Shown here piece after piece: positions 43,701-55,500 of a stretch of DNA of 64,000 nt. How positions within the stretch are numbered: the stretch's first letter is position 1; the number at the start of each line of letters is the position of its first letter. Below the pieces are notes generated by a model, which was given only the letters and a program-made list of their open reading frames with translations, did not search any database and was not told the origin of the DNA. The stretch comes from Argyresthia goedartella (taxonomy: Eukaryota; Arthropoda; Insecta; Lepidoptera; Argyresthiidae), in contig OX463832.1 in assembly GCA_949825045.1 (NCBI GenBank), positions 24,298,552 through 24,362,551 on the forward strand, in the 5' to 3' direction. A program made the translations under genes and the position numbers.

Positions 43701-46270
43701 ATTATTACACATAGCATACGTCATAGCGAATTGAATACTGATTATCATGTCTACTGTGGCTCAAGCAGGAATAAATACCAGAGTGAAAAAGTGTTCGAGT
43801 ACAGATAACATAAACCTTATGTCATTGTACATAAGCGTCACTGACAGTTCGATTCTCATAGTTTTTCGACGCGTAATTATTCCTGCTTCCTATACTGGTC
43901 CTGACATAGGAATTTCAATCGCTTTGAAAAAAAAAAGACACAATTTACACACATTAATCTAGCCCCAAACTAGGATTCCCTGTATCTTGGGTACTAGACA
44001 ACGATACACATACTTATATTGATAACTTATATAAACAACCATGACTAGGGTACAAACATCCGTTCTCATCAAACAAATATTTGCCCCCACCGGGACTTGA
44101 ACCCGGGACCCTTGGCTTCGTAGGCAGGGTCACTGCCGACGCGGCCATTCGGGTCGTCAAAGTGTAATTCTTTATTTGACAAGGTAGTCCAATAAATCTA
44201 GAAACGTGTCTCAAGCTGAACCTATTTCAACAAACACGTTTGACAATATCACAATTGTATATATCCACCCGTTGTATTTTTATAAGTTCATTTGTTAAGT
44301 TCACTGCATATAAGTTCGCTATGACGTCACATGCTAGTATTTCATAGAACTCGTTGACTAATTACCGTTTTGACAGTTCCTAATACCGTTTTGAAAGTTA
44401 GATTGAACATGTAAGAACAACAAAAAATACTTAAAACATAAACTTAAGTACACAAAACATAAAAAGAAGTTTGGTGATCATTTATCCAAACACAATTTGG
44501 TGGGCATTTATCCATTCTGGCAGTCATTTCGAATTTATTGCTAGTAAAATAGGTGCGTTTTTGGTAATCGTTTAAACACAAGCCTTATCTATATAAGTAT
44601 ATATATCGTTGTCTAGTACCCAAGATACAGGGAATCCTAGTTTGGGGGCTAGATCAATGTGTGTAAATAATGTCCAAGGTAAAAAAACCGGTCAAGTGCG
44701 AGTCTAAATCGCGCACGAAGGGTTCCGTACCACCGTTCAATGGAAGCGATGGTGTGGAGTGAATAGTTTGGATTTTACACAGCAAAATATTGTTTACAAA
44801 GTTATTGGTGCGGTTACTTTCACACTCCATGTACGTAACTAGGTGCATCCATAAGTTTGTATGTGGTATTGTTGTATGGGAGCCCCCTTAAATATTTATT
44901 TTATCCTGTTTTTTAGTATTTGTTGTTATAGCGGCAACAGAAATACATAATCTGTGAAAATTTCAACTCTCTAGCTAGCTAGATTCTTGACATATAGCCT
45001 GGTGACAGACGGACGGACGGACGGACGGACGGACGGACGGTCGGACGGACAGCGGAGTCTTAGTAATAGGGTCCCGTTTGGAACCCTTCGGGTACGGAAC
45101 CCTAAAAAAGAGGCGCTAGGGTCACGGTGTGACTTTGGTGTGCAAAAGGCTTATGCATTAGTTACGCTCAGAGCGGGGGAGTGGAAAATAAAGTTGTTCT
45201 GATTGAATTTGTGTCACAGTAAAAGATGTTCAGTCCAGAATGATATTCCCAACCACCCTTTAATTACATTACACAGTACTGTTACGCCCAGTTAAAGTCA
45301 ACCCAAAGATTTTTCCTAAGCGTATTTCAACCGTTTTTCAACCGACTTCAAAAAATATTCGACTGTTTTTTAGGGTTCCGTACCCAACGGGTAAGAACGG
45401 AACCCTATTACTAAGACTTCGCTGTCCGTCCGTCCGTCCGTCCGTCCGTCTGTCACCAGGCTGTATCTCAAGAACCTAGCTAGCTAGAGAGTTGAAATTT
45501 TCACAGATTATGTATTTCTGTTGCCGCTATAACAACAAATACTAAAAAACAGGATAAAAGAAATATTTAAGGGGGTTCCCATACAAAAATTCTTTCAATA
45601 CCACATACAAACTTATGGATGGTTACGTACATGGAGTGTGAAAGTAACCGCACCAATAACTTTGTAAACAATATTTTGCTGTGTAAAATCCAAACTATTC
45701 ACTCCACACCATCGCTTTCATTGAACGGTGGTACGGAACCCTTCGTGCGCGATTTAGACTCGCACTTCACCGGTATTTTATGTTTGTTACGCGATTATTC
45801 CGTCAATCATGAATCAATTTCAATGAATCTTATTTTGATTGGTAGGTCATACTGCTGAGGTGGTCCTCTATAAGTTTTAGCAAAATTGGCGAGAACTTTT
45901 TAAGAAGAAAAAAAAAAGATAACAAGATAACACAGGTGACGTTTTGGTTTGTGGTTCCGTGCACCAAAAGTTTAATGAGGACTTTTCATGTACATAGACT
46001 TCATTCGCATCACGACCGGGGTAGAAGAAATAGGGCCTGAACTCGGAGTCGGTTTTTTTATGTTTTTATTTTGGTGAATTATTCCCCCACAGAACCCCAA
46101 CCCCAAACGCCGAAAACGGAGAGTGGGTACCCAGCAGACCCAACGGGTTGACCCATCACCTCGCCATCCTCATGGAGCCAAGATACGTGGAAGAGCTAAC
46201 CCCTGAAAGAGCTCTATTTTGGCGCTCAATTTACTACAACTATGGCGCCGACATTTTGAAAGACGATTGA
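40705..46270 (+). CDS. Secreted carboxylesterase-family protein, probably non-catalytic
   Basis: Three exons (40705-40881, 42353-43653, 46093-46270) join in phase to 551 codons plus TGA. Residues 1-20 are a signal peptide (MLSFSLALLFLAAI). The alpha/beta-hydrolase fold is complete: GIRYGVP near 50, EDC (C98) for the first disulfide, oxyanion motif YLHGGDFG at 120-127, VNYRLNAYGFL at 151-161, and GNAGLKDIRAALRWIQENI. The elbow reads FGQGSGG at 201-207 where active members have FGESAGG, so position 204 is Gly, with Ser one place later. The acid E335 (GLTTVEG) is kept. The usual GxxHGDEL is TTNLDEL, giving Asn454 for His. With Ser and His replaced, hydrolysis is unlikely; a binding or adhesive role is possible, as in other dead cholinesterase-like proteins. 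An AATAAA lies near 46451. Both introns are full of SINEs and repeats. Confidence 0.9.
41047..41411 (+). repeat. GGTTCCGTACC-type repeat, in esterase intron 1
   Basis: Near-complete copy: GGTCAAGTGCGAGTCTCACT, GAAGGGTTCTGTACCACCG, GTATGGGAGCCCCCTTA, ATAGCGGCACCAGAAATGCA, a GACG/GGAC microsatellite (41320-41355) and GGTACGGAACCCTAAAA. Its ends contain short inverted words, AGGGTTCCGTACC and GGTACGGAACCCT. This family is abundant in Lepidoptera as I recall it. Confidence 0.8.
41690..41935 (-). repeat. SINE (family 2), full length
   Basis: On the minus strand: GACGACCCGAATGGCCGGGT head, GGGTTCGAGTCCCGG B box, AAATATTTGTTTGTTGAGAA, ATGGTTGTTTATCTATCTAA, CCTAGTTTGGGGCTAGATCA and an (ATT)n tail. 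It lies in esterase intron 1. Confidence 0.8.
41967..42058 (+). repeat. GGTTCCGTACC-type repeat 3' fragment
   Basis: GACGGACGGACCGACACGTG, CAATAGGGCTCCGTTTGG and GGGTACGGTACCCTAA. Confidence 0.6.
43691..43890. mobile_element. 200-bp MITE in esterase intron 2
   Basis: The left end GGAAGCAGGAATTATTAC pairs with the right end GTAATTATTCCTGCTTCC. Its interior (43752-43820) also appears at 18930-19015 inside the Tc1 relic. No coding capacity. Confidence 0.65.
43935..44160 (-). repeat. SINE (family 2), full length
   Basis: Reverse of the 52837 copy: the minus strand has GACGACCCGAATGGCCGCGT, GGTTCAAGTCCCGG, ATGGTTGTTTATATAAGTTA and CCTAGTTTGGGGCTAGATTA. It lies in esterase intron 2. Confidence 0.75.
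44395..44590 (+). repeat. Repeat C fragment
   Basis: GATTGAACATGTAAGAACAA, TTGGTGATCATTTATCCAAA and TAATCGTTTAAACACAAGCC are shared with 49935-50125. Confidence 0.6.
44592..44685 (+). repeat. SINE (family 2) 3' fragment
   Basis: GTTGTCTAGTACCCAAGATA, CCTAGTTTGGGGGCTAGATC and GTGTGTAAATAATGTCCAAG. The next repeat begins immediately after. Confidence 0.7.
44690..45775. repeat. Inverted pair of GGTTCCGTACC-type repeats
   Basis: A plus copy (44690-45106) and a minus copy (45373-45775) face each other across about 265 bp. The arms are near full length (~410 bp) and closely similar, e.g. TAGCTAGCTAGATTC against the complement GAACCTAGCTAGCTA. A transcript through esterase intron 2 could form a long hairpin. 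Confidence 0.8.
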
Positions 46271-46469
46271 CGTTTCGAAGTGTAATATTTATTTTGGTGT
46301 AAAATTAAAACTAATTTATTGAAAAATCCGTTATTTTTTTTTTAAACTTCATGAGGCCGGATTGGTTTTCGATCATTCGGATTTTTTTACTGCGGGATCA
46401 ATGTTCTATGTAAAAGGGTGTCTTGTCCAGTGGCAGATTTATATTTTGTAAATAAAATAACGAGTATAT

Positions 46470-46985
46470 ATCCCTGTGGGCAGTAGACCTCGCTAACAGG
46501 GGGGACTGTGAACCAATTTATAGGTAAGTGTTTTAGATTCAATCAAAATCAAGTAGTAAAGTAGCCGCACCAATAACTTTGTAAACTACATTTTGCGATT
46601 TAGAATACAATCTATCGACTTTTCACGAAAATAGTTATAGTCGATTTCACTCACTCTCATGGTATGTATAGATCCTCTTTACTAATCCGTCTCCTACTTC
46701 GAGGAGTCCAAACTTAGTATGTTTTGAAAAGATTTCTTGGATTTTTAGAAAACAGGCGGCCGAAATGTTATGGTGTAGGGAAAATCGAGAAAAGCTCACG
46801 ATAAAAAAAAAACTCTTAATTGAAGGAACACGTGTGCCAAGTTTTGTGAGGATCGCTTGAAAACTGTGGCCCCTAGACCGGAACTGACAGACACACAGAC
46901 ATAGAGACAGACGAAAGCAAAATCGGCCTCCTATCTTGTCGAAGTGGAGCCCTTCGCTCGCTTCGCTCGCTCGGTCAATACTCGG
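46470..46985 (+). repeat. Dispersed repeat D, copy 1
   Basis: It matches 60667-61280: GTAGACCTCGCTAAC, AAGTAGTAAAGTAGCCGCAC, TCACTCACTCTCATGGT, AAAACAGGCGGCCGAAA, GTGTGCCAAGTTTTGTGAGG and CCCTTCGCTCGCTTCGCTCG. It lies just after the esterase gene. Confidence 0.7.
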
Positions 46986-46992
46986 TCATGTT

Positions 46993-47490
46993 TTGGTCGG
47001 ACTCGCACACGAAGGGTTCCGTACAAGAAAACTTAACCACTAAAAATAGTAAAACAAAAACAAAATAATTGCCTGTATTCACCTCTTGACTACCACCGGT
47101 GTTAGCTAACGCCACTTTTCTGTTATTGTAGGTTTAAAATTTTATTACCATAGAACAAGGTTCAAAATCGCGACCAGTCCCAACTGCCCTCGGTTTTTGA
47201 GAGGTTAACCGGGAATCCAACCGCCAAATGTGGAAAAAAAACATCCCTGTAATTTTACATTACCGAAACATAAATAAAAAAGATCGTGAAAAAAATATCT
47301 GGTCAAACTTTAAATCAGTCATTGTTAAAATACCGGTAAAGTGCGAGTTGGACTCGCGGCTGAAGGGTTCCGTACCACTGAACAATGCTAGGGATGGTGT
47401 GGAGTGAATCGTTTCGATTTTACATAGCTTCTTTCATACACCATGTACGTAACCAGGTGCATTTATAAGTTTGTATGGCGTTAACAAATA
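46993..47490 (+). repeat. Fragments of GGTTCCGTACC-type repeat
   Basis: A short piece (46993-47032) and a 5' part (47335-47490, AAAGTGCGAGTTGGACTCGC and GAAGGGTTCCGTACCACTG) flank an unassigned stretch. Confidence 0.6.
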
Positions 47491-47574
47491 AATAAAAAAC
47501 TTTTGCAATCCCGCTAGGTTTTCTTCTAATGTTTGGCTTGAGTTCTGTAGGCTGTTTTTATCATTATTTTAGGC

Positions 47575-47960
47575 TCTTTATAACGCTACAGCAGACTTCC
47601 CCCCTTCCCCCTTTTCCCTTTCACTCCTCCCTTTACCCCATTCGCTCCACCTTTTATATATTTTTTCGCAACACCTGTGTAGAATGAAGTCCTCAGTGCG
47701 CCTCTCAAACTTGATTGAAATCGGTCGATAAATAACGCTACAGCAAACTTCCGCCCTTTTACCCCTATTTCCCCCCCAATCAGAAATTACGATCAATTTT
47801 TTTTTTAATTACATCCAGGAACTTGTGTGCCAATTTTCGTCAAAATCGGTTGGAAAATGCGACCTGTAGGCGAGAACAGACAGACAGACAGACAGACGGA
47901 CAAAAGCATTTTTGGCCAATCTCGAAACTGGACGCTTCGTTCGCTTAGTCAATAAATGTG
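47575..47960 (+). repeat. Repeat related to D
   Basis: AACTTGTGTGCCAATTTTCG, a CAGACAGACAGACAGACAGA run and CGCTTCGTTCGCTTAGTCAA parallel the 3' half of repeat D. C-rich runs occur at 47598-47640 and 47760. Confidence 0.45.
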
Positions 47961-47985
47961 TCCATTTTATTACAGGGTATTTTGT

Positions 47986-48390
47986 ACTTATATGTCACCG
48001 TTAGATAGTCAAAACCGTTAGTTGATAAACTAACGCGTTAGTTGATCAACTATCGACAGATAGTAAACCAGACCGACAGGGTTTAGAATTTACGTTTATT
48101 TTATTCTTACATGTCAACCTAACACGAAAACTATTTGGGGGCTTTGCTGCGCTCGCCCCCTCTAGTCTTCACGTAAGCTACCGCAGTGTTTGTCCTGGTA
48201 TTTCGTTTGCAATTCAAGTTTAAACCAGTTTACTATTTAAAGGTTTTACCCGTTAGTTTATTAACTAACGCGTCATATAGTAAGCAGTACGCTACAGTTC
48301 ACTATCTGTCGATAGTTGACCAACTACCGAGAAAAAACACGTTAGTTTATCAGCTAACGGTTTTGACAATCTTACGGTGGCATATAATAA
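47986..48390 (-). mobile_element. Palindromic MITE B, copy 2
   Basis: The left end TATGTCACCGTTAGATAGTC and the right end CAATCTTACGGTGGCATATA are inverted. The core is reversed relative to copies 1 and 3 (CTTCACGTAAGCTACCGCAG). Confidence 0.8.
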
Positions 48391-49575
48391 TCTCGTGATT
48401 TTGGAAGCTGCAGTTCCCGTGAAGCATCGCTTGGAGTAAAGTGACCTGGTTAGGAGTACAGATTGCCAGCGGAACTGCTTAATTGTGTGTTTTTAATGGG
48501 TTACCATACAATTGCTTAAATGTTTGGTAATCAAATAGGGTTTAATAGATGTCGATTTTGTCTAAAGTTTAACTTTTTGTTTAAATTGTCTCATAACCGT
48601 ATAGCAATCGTGCCCCAAGTTTATCCAAATATGCAACACTCCATTTTGCGTGACAAGGGGGCAACGCATCGCCGTAAAATTGCAATACTATATAATTAAT
48701 ATTCACCATTAATATTTGATACTGCAGTAAAACAATATTTGAATGTCAGGAATTTAATAAAAAAATCTACAATATTTTCCAATAAGTAACAGACAATTTC
48801 GCAATTCTAATGCCAAACCCTATTTACGCAGTTTCGTGTTATAGTAAAAATGTAAAGTCCATAAAACTCTCAAAGGCCCGTTTACTTCTTAGTCAACTAC
48901 AGCTAAGGCACTAACAAACAACTACTTTACCAAATAAAAGTTTCGTGAACAAGATTTTCATAAATCCTCTCAATGACGCATTCAATGGCACCTAAGTCCG
49001 CCTTCGCTCACGCTAGGTGGCGCTGGCGCTGGACGCAAAGAGGTTCATTAATCTGAGGTTAGGAAAAAAACGTCACATGATCTTTCAATTACGCATGACA
49101 CAGGCAAAATTTACCTCAAATGAGGTTGCACGCTATATAATTCAGGAAGAAGTAAATAGAAATTGACACCTTTGACAGATAGAGAGCCGACAACACCAGC
49201 GCCATCTGCGATGAGCTTTTGAGATTAGGTGCGATTCCGCGCCGCTCGCCATTTTGAATGTCAACATCATTCTTCTGAAAGGCACTTTTAGATAACTAGG
49301 CTGTCTTTTTAACCTTCGACCACTACCATCCAGGCCTGTCATTAGCGCATTTTGTAATTTTGCATTCAAGTTAACAAAAATATATATAAACCTGGTAAAT
49401 ATTTAACAAAATAACCTGAGTCTCAGAGTGCGGGTCTTATTCGACCCGTTAGAATTATATGGGTTAGAAAAGATCTACCATCATTTCATCCATGATGCTT
49501 CACTAAGCCCTCCTTCATCTTGGCTCCTTAAAAACAATTTCTCATTAAACCTCATTAAACTTCTTCGCTTGTCGT
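48391..49575. other. Spacer with two CTCF-like motifs
   Basis: No gene was recognised. TAGGTGGCGCTGG lies at 49014-49026 (+) and the reverse of GCAGATGGCGCTGG at 49196-49209. An initiator-like and GC-rich patch (49225-49260) includes CGCCGCTCGCCATTTTG. Confidence 0.35.
49014..49209. promoter_or_regulatory. Pair of CTCF-like motifs
   Basis: The plus-strand TAGGTGGCGCTGG and the minus-strand GCAGATGGCGCTGG, 170 bp apart and facing each other, both match the recalled insect CTCF core AGRTGGCGCT. Binding is not shown. Confidence 0.3.
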
Positions 49576-52500
49576 TCAACTCGAGCTGCTATCTGAGTCG
49601 CTCTCGCTCGTCGATTCACGTTTCCTGTGCTTCTTCTTCTCTTTGTGTCTGTTGATGCGAAAAACACAATTTATTATGAGAGAAAATGACATTTTGCATA
49701 ATTCTTATCGAGAACAATTTAAATGATCACCAAAATATTTTTTTCTTACCCAAAATGGATTCGTCCATCTACTTATACTATTAGTTATACGATATAACAA
49801 AATGGACAAAAAAAAAACAAATAGTTATACTGATAAATGATCACCAAAAGTTGCAGAAAATATCAGGGCGAAATACTGCGGGAGCTTAGGTGAAGGGTAA
49901 AGGGGGTGAGCGAAGCGAAGCCCCCTTTATCCTTCGTGTTAGGTTGAACATGTAAGAACAACAAAAATACTTAAAACATAAACTTGAGAACACAAAACGT
50001 ACAAAGAAGTTTGGTGATCATTTATCCAAACACAATTTTGGTGATCATTTACTAATTCTGGCAGTCATTTCGAATTTATAGGTAGTAAATTTTCGAATTT
50101 TATGTAATCGTTTAAACACAAGCCATTCTTATCGTGCATTGCGCCATTGGTTTGGTGTTTTTACTGCACAAACATAGAATGTGAATGAGTTAGGAAAAGT
50201 GGCGCGTTAGACAAAGTGGCGAGTCAGTGAAAATGGTAAATTAGAGCTATAACTATCAAGTAACGAGTGTAATGGTAAAATATGGATACTCGTAGTGGCA
50301 AGGAAATTGGCCATGTAAAAAAATTCAACTGAGAATTATAAGAAAACCATTTCGAGATAGATAATTGTGTTCCTAACTAGAGTCCGCCAATTAAAAAATA
50401 CTACATGATCACTGAAATATGCGTAGAAAAATTTGGTTCTTCATTTGTCCTCTACAGCGTAGTTTGTTCAAATGCCGCTCACCGTCAGGTTAACTATTGA
50501 TACTTGTCAGTTTTATACTGTCACATCTCAACAGTTTTCCTGTCATTAGACAACGTAGATGTCAGTCGGTTTTTTTTTAAATAAACAAATATTGATGTTA
50601 CATTTTTTTAGCTGTTGAAAAAATAGCCTCAAGTATAAACGTTTAAAAACTGTGAACAAGTGACGTCCAAGGGTTTTTATTTTAAAAAATAGACAAAAAC
50701 GCATCTATTAACGAAATATTCAAAATAGTTCTTAAAACAGCCTAAAATTTCATAAAATCAAATAAAAAAGGCTAGTATTTAATCGCACAGCAAAAATACT
50801 GATTTTCACAGGAAAAAAAGGATCAGCAAAAATACTTTTTTTTGTTTTAAGTATTTTTGTTGTTCTCGCATGTTCAACCTAATAGGGAGGAAAAAGGGGG
50901 CTTCGCTTCCCTCACCCCCTTTACCCTTCACCTAAGCTACCACAGTATTTTGCCCTGAAATTTGCTGTGAAAATCAGTATAAGTATTTGCTGAGCAAATC
51001 AATATTATTGATGTCCATTTTAATATTTCCCAATAAAAAATAGTACGTTTTTTATGATGTCCAATTGGTGAGTGAGCACAGGATGCACATTCCACGCAGA
51101 TTAGATTATCAACCCCTAAACCAGAGATGGTACTGGGAGTAACAATTGTAATTTAAATTCCAAGGCTTCAGTCAACATACTTTTAGAAGGCGCCAGCGCT
51201 AACCTTAGAATGTAAAAATAAAATGTTACAGAATTACAAATATGGTTGGTTTTTAGTAAATCTTTATTATTATAGTAAGGCGTTTGATAGAATAGATCAT
51301 AATACCTACATTGATAAATAAGCTTATTGGAACGGGAATACATGGTGATCTGCTGAGGTGGTTTTCATCTTATATCGATAATAGATCCCAGGCTGTAGTC
51401 CTCAACAATTACGTATTCTAGTTGGGTCCCTGTTCCAAGCGGAGTCCCTCAGGGATCCCTGCTTGGTCCTTTATTGTTTATTATTTATGTGGGAGATATC
51501 GAATCGTGTTTTAATTCATCAAATCTATTGAGTTTCGCAGATAATATGAAAATTTATTCTATTATATCATCTCATGTTGATGTGATTGCCCTTCAGGCAG
51601 ATCTCACTCGCTTAGAAGATTATTGCCGTATCAATAAGTTAGAGCTGAATCCTTCTAAATGTTTCGTCTGTACTTTTACCCGTAAATTCAATGTTCTTCA
51701 CACAAACTATACTGTACAAGGCCAGGATCTTTCTAGATGTAATATAATGCGTGATCTCGGTGTACACCATGACTCAAGGTTGCTCTTTGATCGTCATGTT
51801 GATAAAATTGTCAATAAAGCTTCGAAATCACTGGGTTTTGTTACGCGAATATCTAAGAGTTTTACTAATATCAAAACTATAAAACTATTATATTGTACAT
51901 TTGTAAGAAGTAACCTTGAGTGTGCGTCCCAGATATGGAACCCGAACTATGCCACTTATATAGATCGTATTGAAAATATCCAAAAGCGGTTCCTGAGGTA
52001 CCTATGTTTTAGAGTTAAAATTCCCTATAAATCCAATAACTATCTAAATCTCTGTAAACAATTTCACTTTTTACCTCTTCAAAATAGGCGGAATATTGCC
52101 GATTACCAAATAATTAATAATGACATCGATTGTCCGGTCCTCCTGAGCAAACTTAAATTTGTTGTTCCACAGAGGTCACTCAGATTCAACCCTCCATTAA
52201 ATGTGCCTAGAGCCTCAACTAACTATAGACAAAATTCATTTTTGATACGAGCAAGCAGGACTGTTAACTGTTTTAGCAAGTTGTTGGACATAGATATATT
52301 TCATACCAATATTGTCAAGGCAAGGCGGTACCTAACCCTTAACTTTTTTAGTGCATAGTTTTTATCTTTTTTTAATATGGTTTTTGTGTCAATATCTCAC
52401 TGTTTGTTTTAATTGGCAAGTGTGACAAATATGATGAGTGTTCCCATGTTTAATTTTTGCTCTATTTCTATAAGTGAATACCTGTAATTGGCTTTCTATT

Positions 52501-55500
52501 TCTATTTTAGTTTTTAAAGAAATTTGTTTTATAGCTGTTGGTTTTCCAAATTTTAAATAAATAAATAAATAAATAAATAAATTATTATTATTATTATTAT
52601 TATTTCTTTCTTTTTCTCTCCTATTCATAGGAGGTTATTTTACGGCACGGGCCTAAGCCAAGTGCATAGTGATGAATGAATGATTAAGATGAATTTCCCA
52701 TGAATTTGCGGACGATCCTGCAGGTGTTATTATTATTATTCAATGTAAAAAGTGTAAAAGGCAAAATCGGTTTTAGTTCTATTGAAATTCAATCTCCTAG
52801 CGCCATTATATAATAGTATAGTAAGTATAGTAAGACGACGCGAATGGCCGAGTCGGCAGTGACCCTGCCTACGAAGCCAAGGGTCCCGGGTTCGAGTCCT
52901 GGTGGGGGCAAATATTTGGGGAGAACGGATGTTTGTACCCAGTCATGGTTGTTTATCTATCTAAGTATAATATTTATCTATATAAGTATGTGTATCGTTG
53001 TCTAGTACCCAAGATACAGGGTTTCCTAGTTTGGGACTAGATCAATGTGTGTAAATAGTTTCCAAGGTATTATTATTATTTGTAATATTGAAATAGTGCT
53101 GCACCAAGCGAAATAGGATTCGAACTAAAGAAAGATGCTTTCGTAGTATCTCTGATTACGCTGGTGACATATTTTGTACAACTTGGTCTATCTGTATTAG
53201 TATAATATTATAGTGTCTGTGGTTAGGGCACATACTTTTTACTGGTTCAAACACGAGTAAAGGTGAACTTTCACTTTACACTTTCACTTTGGTCACCTGT
53301 CGTGGCGCTTCTCCCGGTGCGTGCGGCGCGGGCTCTCGCGGCGCGCCCTCTGTTGTCAAATGCCGGAGTCGTCCGTCGTGTGCTGAATGTTGTTGGCGGA
53401 CTCCGAGGACTCCGACTTGTGGTGCTTCTTGGTTCTGCGAAAGAACAATTGGACTATAGCCGTTTATCTAGACGTGCTGCCCTAAATGACATCACCCGTC
53501 GAGCCCTTTCCAGCGCGGGAGTGCAATCTGATCTCGAACCGTCAGGCATCACCCGCGACGAAGGTAAGAAGCCCTAAGGAATGACACTCAAAGTCAAAGA
53601 AAAAGAACTTTATTACCGTAGATATTTGCATATACTTAGCAGACGTAATTTTTTACCTCTTCTCTACATTTGGCGACTATGGGAGAAGAATTGCGTAGAA
53701 ACTCCAGATTGATTTCTAGATCTCTTAAAAATTGGTTGTGCTTAACTAATACAAATATGTTTTTTTTATTATGATTAATAAGCAGGAATAAATAATTAAA
53801 AAATTATAGACAGCAAGGTCTGTGTTAAGCTAGATTAACCCCATATACCTAGTCCCTTAATTTAAGTAATCTTGAACATTGTATATCTCTTTTTTGACAA
53901 AGTCACTTTAGCATTTAAAAAAATACATTTGCCAATCATTCAATCCGTAATTGCAGTAACGAGATTTATTCATACAAATCGTTCTTGTAGTAACGAGTAT
54001 AGTTCTTGTAGGTACGAATAAACAAATCTATTTCATTTTTACAACATTAACTTTCACTACAAGAACTATTCTATAACAGAAAAGTAATTAACAGTGAATA
54101 CATTTTTCACCTTACGCCATGTAACAGTAGCACATATTTTGACAAAGGTGGAGTTTGTGAAGTTAGGGCTTGTAGAGTTAGTGCGAGTAGAGATAGAAGC
54201 TTGGCCCTACATGAGATCTGATAACTTTTTGATAGTGCCAGCCATATGGTCTCGTCTTGGCAACATTTTGCATGAAAATGTTTTTGGTGGGATAATACAA
54301 TAATAATATATAATAAAAAAATATTTTATTTTTATTATATTTTTTATTTTGTTCATTTTTTTTTTCTTTTTTTGGGGTGTATTTCTTGTTCACACATCAG
54401 AGGTGCATTTTGTTATAGCCCACTCCCAATTTTTGCCTTTTTCCTGATTCGTAATATATGTTTGTGTAATCGGGATTCAGCATTGTCATTTCTGTTTTAG
54501 ACTTGACTCTTCGACTGTGGTTCAAGTTGACATCTACCCACCTAATTGTCGTCTAGGGAGCAGCGGCATACAATGGGATACCCAACAACATATCACTGGC
54601 CTCTAATGCACCGCACTCGCGATTTGACAACATTCTTTGCCCGAAGTTCGGGTACACATTAGGCGTTTACTGCGCGCTTAATTCCATCCCCTAATTTGAA
54701 ACGTCCCCCACGTTTCAAATTTTACTAAAAAATCTGAAATGTGTGTTTTATTATTTAAAACAAGGAGTCTCTATATCAATTTTCAGACCTCTAGCATCAA
54801 AATTTGCGGAAGTCTCATACAAACTTCCATCCCCTAGTTTAAGGGGTTGGGGGTAAAATTCTCAAGTTTTAGATTGTTTTTGTTGTTTTTGTACTAATAC
54901 TAGCTTTTATACCAAATTTCAGCTTTCTAGGACTTGAGGAAGTACCTAAAAATTTTGATGATCATCAGTGAGCGAGTCGGCGACGAAATAGGGGTATTTT
55001 AGATATCAAAAAGTATAAGAGCTATGCTATTGAAACTTTCTAGTTATATTATGCCTACTACTAGCATCAAATTCTGAAAATTTTATTTATCTGCATAATC
55101 CAAACCCAAGTCGTGAGGGATCAAAAAATCAACGAAGCGCTTCGAGAAAAGGTAGGTAGTGCCCTTGCGTTTCGCTTGTCCGTCTTGGCGGGGGCACTGC
55201 CGTGCCCCCAGATACAAACCGGATTTAATGAGTTGACCGTAACCTATGGCGACCTCTGTGGCGCTGCGGTTGTGTCTCTGCCTACCATGCGAGAGGTCCC
55301 GGGTTCGATCCCCGGCGTGGGATACAGAAAAAAAAAACCCCAGGTCTTGGATGTTTATATGTGTGTGACGTCGCTGTTTCTGGTTCCCACGACACAAGGT
55401 GTCTCAGTGTGGGTCCAGGAGCAATTTACGTACCTTTATGTAAATGTTTATGTTATATATGTAACCGCAAGATTGTCAAAAGCGTTTGTTGATAAACTAA

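Noticed and set aside
52837..52910. Functional tRNA gene
   Set aside because: A and B boxes are present, but they head a repeated SINE with an (ATT)n tail.
53356..53358. Selenocysteine codon
   Set aside because: The TGA lies in a charged, serine-rich tail without catalytic context and no SECIS-like hairpin was found. A plain stop or mutation is simpler.
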